Positions 23,601 to 35,600 of a stretch of 64,000 nt of DNA are shown piece after piece (the first letter of the stretch is position 1; each line of letters starts with the position of its first letter). The stretch spans positions 248,001 to 312,000 of the forward strand of contig QNQO01000503.1 of NCBI GenBank assembly GCA_003290165.1, written 5' to 3'. Position numbers and translations under genes: made by a program. The notes under the pieces were generated by a model. It did no database searches, was not told where the DNA came from, and saw only the letters and a program-made list of their open reading frames with translations. This DNA comes from Berberis thunbergii (Eukaryota > Streptophyta > Magnoliopsida > Ranunculales > Berberidaceae).

Positions 23601-26600
23601 AATTTCAGGTCATTAACTTATTATAAATAATTCGATATTGGTGTTGTCGGTGACTAGGCAAAAATGAGGAAAAAATGCCGTAAGTGTTTTGTTTTCCAAC
23701 ATTGTGCATTTTTTATTGGATTATATTTTTGAGTTTATTAAATGTTTGTGAAGAATAAATGACTATTATTGATGTGATTTAGGTTAAGTGCAAGCCGCTC
23801 AACCGTGGAAGGTGTTTCACCAACTCCAAGTTCATCACCATCACCACAAACTCAAGGTACACCGTCATCTCAAGATGAACCATCTCAAAATGCACCACCT
23901 AGTCAAGAGGGATCATCATCTCAAAATCCTCCACCTACTAAAGCGGGAAGACTTCCCCCCTTCCTTCTACAACAAAAACATTGGAGGTATGAAGTCATTT
24001 TACTAAAACAACCATAGCGGAAAAATGGGAGAACAATTTGTATGCATTGCAAAAGTGATTTGGCATGCAATACTCAAGTAAATGGTACATCTAGCCTACT
24101 TAGACATTTACGTGTCTTGTTCAAAATCTCATTTAAAAGTCGCAAGTAACCAAAAAGTCATTTGTTTTGATAATAAGGGTACCCCAGTGTCACACTCATT
24201 TAATAAGGAGACATGTAGAAGGAAGTGTGTAAAAATGTTTATTATTGATGAGCTTCCTTTTAAGCATGTGGAAGGGATAAGATTTAAGCGATTTATGAAG
24301 GAGGCACAACATAAGTTTGATCCACCATCTTGTAGAACCGTTGCTAGAGATGTGTGGTCTATTTTTCAAGAAGAAAAGGCTAAGATCAAGAGTGTTATAT
24401 CTCAAAACAATCAAAAAGTTTCTCTCACTACCGACACTTGGACTTCAATCCAAAATGTTAATTATATGACTATAATCGCCCATTTTATTGATGATGGTTG
24501 GAATGTGCATAAAAGAATTATTAATTTTTGTCAAGTTATCAACCATTCTGGGGATGCTATTGGGAGACTTTTAGAGAGGTGTTTGAGGGATTGGGGCATA
24601 GATAGGGTATTTACTATTATTCTTGATAATGCTACTTCAAATGATGGTGTTGCTAGGCATATGAATAGGAAATTGAATGGGTGGAATACACTTTTGTTGG
24701 ATGGAAAGCTTTTGCATATGAGGTGTTGTGCTCACATCATTGAGTTGCACACTTCTATTAAGAGTATTCGTAGGGTTTGCAAGTATATGAGGTCATCCCC
24801 GGCTAGGTTGGAGAGATTTAGGCAATGTTTAGCCATTGAGAAAATTGATAGCAAAGGTTTTTTGCCATTGGAGTGTAAAACTAGGTGGAATTCGACCTAC
24901 TTATTGTTAGAAGCGGCTTTAAAAGTACAGAATGCATTTGAAAGGTTGGCGGATGAGGATATGGACTTTATTTCTTAATTTACTTGTGGTGATGACTATT
25001 GTGAGAAACCAATAAATAAAAAAAGAAGGGTTGAGGGAGGTGAGAAAGAAAGAGTTGGAATCCCATGTGTCACTGATTGGTTGTATGCGAAGGCTTTTGT
25101 CAAGTTTTTGAAGAAGTTTTATGAGACTATGAAGTTTAGTTGTTACCAAAAGGTGACGACCCATGCACCATTCCAAGAAATGTTCAAGATTGTGGAAGAT
25201 TTAAAGTCCACAATGAGAAATGATGATCCCTTTATGAAAAAGGTTGCAAGTTCCATGAAATTAAAGTTTGACAAGTATTGGGGAAGTATAAAAGATGTAA
25301 ATCAAGTTATGCTTGTGGCGGTGGCTCTTGATCCTCGTTACAAACTTGACTACATTACTTATGGGTTAGAGTTCTTAGTTGAAGATTCTTGGAAGACAGA
25401 TGAGTTAACACTAGGGGTGAGAAATCTATTAATACGCTTGTATGGAGCGTATAAAAATGATAATCCAAATCAATCACATGCTTATTCAAAGGTTTCAGAT
25501 GAGAATGGTGACATTGGAAATGAAGAAGGGAGTGATCCATTATTAGATTGTTTTATGAAAAGAAGAAAAGAGAAGGATGTGGTTCATATTACAAATGAAG
25601 TTGATAAGTATTTGGCAAATGCATCTGAAAATCCAAAGAATTTAGCATTTAATTTGCTAAATTGGTGGAAAGAGAACTCTTCAAGGTTTCCCATCCTTTC
25701 TAAGGTTGCAAGGGACGTGTTTGCGGTTCCGATTTCAAGTGTGGCTTCTGAAGCCGCTTTTAGCGCCGAAAAAAGAGTCGTGGATCCTTTTCGGGCCTGT
25801 TTGACTCCTAAAACGGTGGAAGCTCTTATTTGCACCAATGACTGGCTTAAAGCCGATGCTTTTGACTTTTTTAAAGAGCTCACGGAGGATGAAACAGATT
25901 TCTACAACTCTTTGGAGAAAATGGAGAAAGGTAAGAAATATTTATTAATTTTTGAATACTTTTAACTTTGTCAAAATATTTTCTCATGTATGCGTGTATG
26001 TTCTTGACTTGTAGAAATTGAAATATTGCAACTTGCGGAAGATATTACAACTTGTAGAAATCTATTTCATCCTCCGTGAGCTCTTTAAAAATGTCAAAAG
26101 CATCGGCTTTAAGCTAGTCATTGGTGCAAATAAGAGCTTCTACCGTTTTAGGAATCAAACAGGCCTGGAAAGGATCCACGACTCTTTTTTCGGCGCTAAG
26201 AGCGGCATTCGAAGCCACACTTGAAACCGGAACCGCAAACACGTCCCTTGCAGCCTTAGAAAGGATGGGAAACCTTGAAGAGTTCTCTTTCCACCATTTT
26301 AGCAAATTAAATGCTGGATTTTTAGATGCCTTTACCAAATACTTATCAACTTCATTTGTAATATGAACCACATCCTTCTCTTTTCTTCTTTTTCATAAAA
26401 CAATCTAATAATGGATCACTCCCTTTTTCATTTCCAATGCCACCATTCTCATTTGAAACCTCTGAATAAGCATGTGGTTGATTTGGATTATCATTTTTAT
26501 ACGCTCCATACAAGCGTATTAATAGATTTCTCACCCCTAGTGTTAACTCATCTGTCTTCCAAGAATCTTCAACTAAGAATTCTAACCCGTAAGTAATGTA

Positions 26601-29600
26601 GTCAAGTTTGTAACGAGGATCAAGAGCCACCGCCACAAGCATAACTTGATTTACATCTTTTATACGTCCCCAATACTTGTCAAACTTTAATTTCTTGAAA
26701 CTTGCAACCTTTTTCATAAAAGGATCACCATTTCTCATTGTGGCCTTTAAATATTCCACAATCTTGAACATTTCTTGGAAGGGTGCATGGGCCGTCATCT
26801 TTTGGTAACAACTAAACTTCAAAGTAGCCTCATAAAACTTCTTAAAAAACTTGACAAAAGCTTTCGCATACAACCAATCAGTGGCACATGAGATTTCAAC
26901 TCTTTCTTTCTCACCTCCCTCAACCCTTCTTTTTTTATTTATTGGTTTCTCACAATAGTCATCACCACAAGTAAAGTAAGAAACAAAGTCCATATCCTCA
27001 TCCGCCAACATTTCAAATGCATTTTGTAATTTTAAAGCTGCTTCTAACAGTAAGTAGGTCAAATTCCACCTAGTTTTACACTCCAACGGCAAAAGACCTT
27101 TGCTATCAATTTTCTTAATGGCTAAACATTGCCAAAATCTCTCCAACCTAGCGGGGGATGACCTCGTATACTTGCAAGCCCTACGAATACTCTTAATAGA
27201 AGTGTGCAACTCAACCAATCCATCTCAAACAATCAAATTGATGATGTGAGCACAACACCTCATATGCAAAAGCTCTCCATCCAACAAAAGTGTATTCCAC
27301 CCATTCAATTTTCTATTCATATGCCTAGCAACACCATCATTTGAAGTAGCATTATCAAGAGTAATAGTAAATACCCTATTATGCTCCAATCCCTCAAACA
27401 CCTCTCTAAAAGTCTCCCAATAGCATCCCCAGAATGGTTGATAATTTGACAAAAATTAATAATTCTTTTATGCACATTCCAACCATCATCAATAAAATGG
27501 GCGGTTATAGCCATATAATTAACATTTTGGATTGAAGTTCAAGTGTCGGTGGTGAGAGAAACTCTTTGATTGTTTTGCGATATGACACTCTTGATCTTAG
27601 CATTTTCTTCTTGAAAAATAGACCACACATCTCTAGCAACGGTTCTACGAGATGGTGGATCAAACTTAGGTTGTGCCTCCTTCATAAATCGCTTAAATCT
27701 TATCCCTTCCACATCCTTAAAAGGAAGCTCATCAATAATAAACATTTCTACACATTTCCTTCTACATGTCTCCTTATTAAATGAGTGTGACCCTTATTAT
27801 CAAAACAAATGACTTTTTGGTTACTTGCGACTTTTAAAAGAGATTTTGGACAAGACACACATAAATGTCTAAGTTGGCTAGATGTACCATTTACTTGAGT
27901 ATTGCATGCCAAATTACTTTTGCAATGCATACAAATTACCCTCTCCCCTTTTTTCGCTATGGTTGTTTTAGTAAAATGACTCCATACCTCCGATGTTTTT
28001 GTTGTAGAAGGAAGGGGGAAGTCCTCCCGCTTTAGTAGGTAGAGGATTTTGAGATGACGATCCCTTTTGACTAGGTGGTGCATTTTGAGATGGTTCATCT
28101 TGAGATGACGGTTTACCTTGAGTTTGTGGTGATGGTGATGAACTTGGAGTTGTTGAAACACCTTCCACGGTTGAGCTTAGTACCACTTTGATTACTCTGA
28201 TTCCTAAGATCAAGGATCCCCAAACAATTGAAGAATTCAGGCCTATTAGTCTTTTATGTTCCATGTACATAGTTATCTTTAATGTCTGAGGTCCTTCCTT
28301 TGCTGATTTCTCCATTCCAATCTGCTGGAGTTGAACATAGATAGTCAGTGGATGGTTTTCTTATTGCCGATGAGATCATGAACTCCAGAATTAGTCGAGG
28401 AAAATTTGGTGATGTTCAAAGTGGGTTTCTATAAAGTTTTGCTAATGATCCGTCTCTTGGGACTACATTTCGACACTCGCTATCTGTGCTTTGCACACAA
28501 ATGGATGGTCTGGATTCAAACTCTTTTGTCTACGACCCGCTTTTTCCATCTCTATTCATGGTACTTCTTTTGGTCACTCAAATATACTAAAGGAGTCAGG
28601 CAGGGAGACCCCCTCTCTCCTCTTATGTTTACCTTAGCTCTTATTTTTATCTTAGCTGCTGGAGTATTGACTGGTTTAGTGTCTAAAGCTCACCAACTCC
28701 ATCTACTAAATGGGTTTCAAGTCTCCCCCCTCCCAAGCAATTCCCATCCTTCAATATGAAGAAGATGCCTGATGTCCTTAAATATGAAGATGCTGCCTGA
28801 TGGTAGTGAGAGACCGTCTGCTTTGGTTTGAGGCGGTGTCTAGCTAAAGGGTTAAAAAATCTCAGCCTTTTGCCATTGGTGGAGCTTGAGAGATTGATCA
28901 ATGGGCTCCTTATGGGATTGCAAGAAGGGTTCCTTTCCTTGTGTCTACTTAGGCTTACCCCTTGGTGCTAAGTTCAAAAGTACAAGAGTACAGTGGAAAA
29001 GAATAGAAAAGAGACAGAAAAGGTACATTTCAATGGCTGGCAGAGCCACTCTAATCAAGTCTACTACTGTGAGTTTATAATGTCCTTGTGTACCATTGTC
29101 GACTCTATTGCTGATAGAATTGAGAGATGTATGAGGAATTTTTTTGGGGCACTTCTCCTTCCTGTACTAAGAAATACCATCTTTTGAACTGGAAGCATGT
29201 CAGCCCAAAGATCAAGGTGGCATTGGAATTAGAAGAATTAGAGAGTTCAACAAATCCCTTCTCCTCAAATGACTATGGAGATTTGGTAATGAGCCGGAAG
29301 CCTTGCGGAGACGAATCATTGTTGGTAAGTAAGGAACCTTTTCTTCTGATTGGTTCACCAATGACCTTCCTAGTACTTATGGATGGTCCTTCTGGAAGGT
29401 AAGCATGAAGCATGAAGCTGAAAAATTGTATTTCAAAATTTTTTTCTTTTAAATCTCATAGTGGTGATAGAATCCGATTTCGGGATCAGAATTGGTTAGA
29501 TGACAGGCCTTTAAAGGTTATGTTTCCTGCTATCTTTAGCATTTCTGACAACAAACATGGTACTATAAAAGAATTATGGGATCCTATTCACTTAGGATGG

Positions 29601-32600
29601 AACTTCCAGCTCAAAAGGAATTTGAATGATTGGGAAGTTAGTCAATGACAGAGTTAGCGGGAGCCACAGAACATTTCCAGCCAGATAATACAGAGACAAA
29701 TGGAAATGGTTTGGCATAGACTCAAACTTTACTTGCTGAATGCTACCAACATCTGGCTCCAATATTACTTCCTCCCCCCTTGAGTTCCAGACTCAACAGT
29801 CTTCAATCCTGTATTTGGATAAAGGAAATCCCACCCAAGGCTTCTGTTTTACTCTGTTCAGTACTTCATTGCAAGATCCTCACAGTGGATAATATCAATA
29901 AAAGGGGCTTCTCTACTCCCAACCATTGTATCTTGTGGGGCTTCTCTATCAATAGAAGGAAATTCCTGCTGCTTTATCCTTGAATTCTGGTCTAAGTACC
30001 TCACAGAGTATCACGTGAATGCTTCTCTCCCTACTTCCATCATTGAATGGGTAGAGCTATTCAAGTCAGGTAGCTAGAACATTCCTAATTTCACTCTGTC
30101 CTGTCTGGAGCTTGGACCAGGGATAGACTCATTCATGCTTCAGTCTTCAGTCTGGATCATTTGGAGGGAAAGAAATAATAATAAAATATTTAGGAATGTG
30201 CATAAGAATGTAGATGCTCTTTGGAAAGATACTAAAGTCACCTTATAGCTTTGGGGCAGTAGTTGGGACAAATTGAGGGATAAGGCATTCTGATTGTATG
30301 TTTAGTTGGGAATCCCTTGTACTGAACAATCATACTTGACATTCTTGATGTATTATTTTGTTAGTTATATTCAGGATACTTGTCCTGATGATTTCCAATT
30401 TTGATAAATACAATACTCATGTTTTGCTGATAAAAAATCTCTAAATTTGTCCTAGTTCTTCTCCCACAACACAAAGTAGCTTTGATTTATATCTATAGAA
30501 TCAATTGTCTTATGAATATTTCTGATAACCTATTGTTCCTTTTGTCCAAATAAAACCCAAACCATTGCATGTACCGTTCTTTTCTAGACCCATCTACCAA
30601 ACATAGTAGAGAGATCTACTAGAAGCATGCACACTTTCAACCCAAGACAAAAGGAGGAGGCAGTAGGAAAAATGTACGTGAAATTCAGAGAAAGCTCTAG
30701 ATCAAATAGATCCCACAAAGGAGCATCCCAGCAACAAAGTCAACGGTTTCTTCAGTACGGCCACAGAACACAATTGTTGGGAATGATGGGCCCCCTTTTA
30801 AAATGATGTTGTCAAAAGTTGGGGGACAATCCATTTAGGAGGGATTTCCTTGGTCCAAAGAGTGCAGATTGCAGATTCTAAGGTCCATGAGAGGAATGAC
30901 TGGAGACGGGGCATGGTACCAATCCGTAACTGGAACTTGGAGTCTTTATCAATCAATTACCATTTATCCCGCTCATCATCAAGAGAAACTGCATCTCTAT
31001 CAATGCAGCAGATTGGTCATCTTTGGAATTTCCCAATCACTGAGATTCCTTAACTAAAAATTCTGCCCTTGAGAAGAAGAGTCCCAGTAGTCAATCACTT
31101 TACTTTCCCTACTCTGTTACTAGAAGCATTATAGATGACCAAAAAAAGCAATCCTGAGAGCCAACTGCCCAATCCACTTACGATCCCAAAGCTGAACTCT
31201 TGCACCATTATGCACTTGGAGGGAGATTGCATCATGCAAAAAACCCTTGGTTCTTCATGAATCATTCCATAGAGACACCCACAGGAGGAGTTAGGAGCTT
31301 TGGTAAACCAATTCAAACCTGTGTGGCTATCCTCCCTCTCTTAGTCCAGATAACTAGCAACCCAACTACGATTTTTTACTCTTATCTATTGTACTTGCAC
31401 TGGCACTGTGTTGATTTTGATGGTAATGAAACAATTCCAACATTTTGGGCCAAATTAGATGTTTGAATTATTGCTGAAACAGGACTTATTGGAAACTCTA
31501 AAAGTGGTACTTGGAACATTGGCTGTGAGTCTGGAGTTAACAATATAGGATGCTAATAAGATAAAATTAGTTTACTAACTAGGAAGAAAATGGTGGAAGA
31601 TATGGTGGTATATTGCTCCAATAAAATGATGTTTAAGTAAAAAAGCTCTCAATGAGATCTAAAACTAACTTCTGTTGTCAATTTTAAGTTCTTGTTTGAT
31701 GCAAGGGTTTCATCCCAGTTTGTAGAATATACTCTCCACCATCAACTAGGCATATTCCAGATAATTCTGCATTAATGCCTACATTGAACTAGAATTAGCC
31801 TTTGGTTCATTTACCTATGTGTTATGCTTAAATTTCAAATATAATTTGCAATGCTAGTTAAATTTATGCAAACGATTTTGCATCTACAGATGGACCTGAT
31901 CTGGGAAGAACTTGGTGGGAAGTTCAAGGATCTTCTTGAATTTGGGAGGACAGGAGTGGTGGCTGCTATCTTAGCTATAAGTCAAAGGCTACACAGTCAT
32001 GAACCAAAGGTTATTTTTTATTCATTATTTATTTATATTTTTCTAATGTTTGTTACATGCTATGTAGTAAATGCGGATAACGTACCCTTTGTGATCTAGG
32101 ACCAATTTAAGATTAAGCAGATTAATCGGATTTCATCGATCTACCTTTTCAAAGTATACATTTTTATATCCTCACTAATGTAAATTATAATAAATAACAT
32201 ATCTTGACAATAAAGATTAATAAGACAAGTATTATAGAACAATAAAAGTCATATTATAGAGCAAATTATATAATCATGTCGACAACATCCCACCACATTA
32301 TAGAGCAACAACCACCACCACCCAACAAAATAATTTCATTTATCCCCGTTTTTTTGTGACTCACCGATTTCTCACTTGAGATGTATGTGCCATAAGATTA
32401 AATTTTTTTTTAATTGTTTCCAATTCACTAGTTTTTATCTCTATCAGAAAGAGAAAGTAATAAAAAAATCAAGATATCAAAGAGTTCAAATATAATTTTA
32501 AATTGTAATTATTATGATCGGTGACCGCTAAATTCAACAACTAAATACCTAGTTCGGATTGCTCTACCCCCAATTTACATTAAATCACCACTTAATCGGC

Positions 32601-35600
32601 GATTAATTGCTGCATAAATAACCCAGGCTACACGTTTGCTTCATCTTTTAATTCTGAAATTATTATTATCATCATCATATTATTATTATTGTTATTGTTA
32701 TTATTATTAGTAGTAATGTTTAAATTACTCATTCAAGGACATGGAGTCCTTAACCTTTTGTCAGTGGTTCTATTCATCAACTAAGATTCTCTAAAATACA
32801 ATACATAGTGCAGATTAATTTTGCTTCTGGAAGTCAAAAGTTATTTGACCATAGTTTTAATGTTTATCATGAGGTTTATTTCATTGTTTGTCTGCAGTGC
32901 TGTCTGGCACTTGCTGCCGCTGTTTCTTTTGGGACTGAATCTCCAACTTGGATTGTTCCTCGATTATTATTTCTTGATAGCTACTTATATACTGAAGATA
33001 AGTCTGGTTGGAAATGGGTGAAGGGTACTGAGAAGATGCATGTTTTGGGTTGTTTGATGCTGCAAACAATTTTCAAATACCCCAGTGTATGTATTATTTG
33101 TTCTCTTCCAAACCCGCGTCTGGCTTTTACTCGTTTTCTCCTGTTTCTTAACTTATTTTCATTGCTTTGCTCACCTTCTGCTCATGCAATAATTTTCAAG
33201 TAAGAATTGGCTAGATTCATGATAATCAGACAGCTGATCTTGTGGTTTGTCTTATAGGAGCTTATTTAATATATCGTTAGTTAAATTAAATAAGACATTC
33301 GTGTCTTGGCGGGTCATGTCGTTACAGGACACTAGGGCTGGGCAAGTACGGTTAACCGGCCCAAAAGTTAAAAACCGAAAACCGGCCCGAAAAATTCGGG
33401 CCCATGTTTATGAGAACCGAAATCGGACCGAGTTGACCGGGTAACCGAGGTCCCGGTTAACCGAATTACGGGCCGGTTTCGGGCCGGTCTCGGTTCTAAA
33501 AGCAAAAAAAAATTCATACAGTAATTAAAAAAAAAAAATTCATCGTAAGTACAAAAATTATATAAAAAATTACAAAAAAAACAAACAGCAAATTACAAAA
33601 AAAATAAAAAAATAAAATCGGTCTGATCACGTTCTGATCAAGATAAAGATCTGATCTGATCAAGATCTGATCTGATCAAGATCTGATCCGATCAAGATCT
33701 GATCCGATCAAGATCTGATCCGATCAAGATCTGATCCGATCAAGATCTGATCAAGATCTGATCCGATCAAGATCTGATCCGATCAAGATCTGATCAAGTC
33801 TTGATCAAGATCTGGGAGAGAAGATACGATCATCAAGATCTGAGAGAAAAGATCTGAGAATCAAGATCTGAGAGAGAAGATCTGATCACTGGTTCAAGTT
33901 GATCACTGGTTCAAGATTAGATCTGATCACTGGTTCAAGTTGATCAGTGGTTCAAGATTTGAGAGAGAGGATCTGATCACTGAGAGAGAAGATCTTGTTC
34001 AACCACTGAGAGAGAAGATCTGATCACTGAGAAATCTCGTTCAACCACGGGTTCCCAGACACCGGCCTCCATCGAAAACAGCCTCCAGTTCACTTCGATG
34101 GCGGTCGATGCTTCGCTGTGAGAGGGAGAGGAGAGGGAGGCGGCAGTCGATGGCGATCGATGCTTCGAGGGTGCTTCGCTGTGTGGAAGTGAGACGAAGA
34201 GAGTGCGAGAGGAGAGGGTGATTCGCTGTGTGGAAGTGAGAGGGAGAGGAGAGTGCGAGAGGAGAGGGTGTTTCGCTAGCGTGCTTCGCTGTGTGGAAGA
34301 GAGGAGAGTGCGAGAGGAGAGGGTGCTTCGCTGTGTGCTTAGGCGGCGCTCTTTGGAGGTCGGTGCTTCGCTGTGAGGGGAGAGGGAGTGATCTTCGAGG
34401 GAGTGAGGAGTGATTTCGACTTTCGATTGAGGAGTGATACTCCTTTCTCTGTGAGTGTGAGGAGCGATTGAGGAGTGATTTCGACTCTCTGTGAGAGTGT
34501 GAGGGGAGAACGTGAAGAGATGTGAGAATGAGAGAAGTTGAGGGGGGAGAGTAATTAGTTAAGTGAAGGTCGGGCCGGGCCGGTTATTAGATGGGCTTCA
34601 GAAATGGAAACCGAGGCCCGGACCAGAAATTTCGGGCCGGGCCGGGCTTTTACAACCGAATTTTTTTTAATTAATTAAAACCGATCCGAACCGACCCGAT
34701 CGGTCCGGTTATCGGTTCGGTCCGGGTTTTCGGTCCTAAATGCCCACCCCTACAGGACACAGTTAACCTATTACTGAATAAGTTACCTAATAGGTTGGTA
34801 ACGGGCCAGTTAATTAGCTTGTCATGTTAAATGCAAGGTCTTGTGTCACAGTTTGACCAACCTAACCCGCTAATTTCTTCTCATGTCTTCATGCTCGGGT
34901 TGAAATTGCCACCCTAACCCACTGTCGTTTACTCTCGCTTTCTCTAGAGATATAGGAAAATGTCATGTACCACCTGCACAGTTGGGGCTCAGCTTGTCAT
35001 TGTTGATTCTCATCCAAGAAGTATGATAGCCTGTTAGTTTTAAAAAGACATACATGTGTCTGAACAAGTTTGTATTGGTTTCTAACTGTTGAAAACCAAA
35101 TGTTTTTAAAATAACTAGACCAAAAAGTTTTTTGCACAGCCCTATATTGGTTATACTTCAATATACTGATTTCAATCTTGATTAATCTACGAAACCCGAG
35201 TGCTGACACCAACTGTCTTAGTTTTTTTTTTTTTTGGGTGAATTGCTCCAATTAGGAGAACTGTACCCCATAGGATTAAATTCTTTATTCGCTTGTAATT
35301 ATTTATTTTAGATTCTTTCTTGAATTTAATCTACAGAATTGTTGAAAGAGATGTCTAGGACTATATCAGTTGATTGATTATTGACTTAGGGTATTTTCCA
35401 GTTGGAGGGATTGAATAATGAATTTTGATTACCCGACAGCTATTTGTTAACTTTTCCATTTTTTTTCTTTTGCATTGTCAGTCTGCTACCCTCCAAGTAA
35501 AGTGTAGCCTGATATCTGGAATTATTTATTTGGTTTTTCATCTATCAAATAGATCTTGCTTCTTAAACCCACAAAAGAGCATTTTAATTTTTTAAAGAAA

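Larger units (their letters stand above)
23797..28176. repeat. Large inverted repeat (2.1-kb arms, 144-base loop)
   Basis: Left arm 23797-25907, right arm 26052-28176. The outer edges match as gctcaaccgtggaaggtg against its reverse complement and the inner edges at gatttctacaa. Because the host gene is transcribed left to right through this intron, the RNA could fold into a near-perfect double strand of about 2.1 kb. Confidence 0.88.
15677..31889 (+). other. Intron 5, 16.2 kb, filled with mobile elements
   Basis: The donor gtatgt at 15677 and the acceptor tctacag ending at 31889 join GlyGln to MetAspLeu exactly as in APUM23 homologues, which supports one intron. It contains several LINE remnants in both orientations, hAT-like terminal repeats, two opposed hAT transposase pseudogenes and poly(A) tails. 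The first 1.4 kb (15677-17090) and the last 0.8 kb (31100-31889) show no identifiable element. No host exon was found inside. Confidence 0.85.

Noticed and set aside
33640..33800. CRISPR-like array
   Set aside because: The units are contiguous without unique spacers, lie inside a hAT element, and this is plant nuclear DNA.
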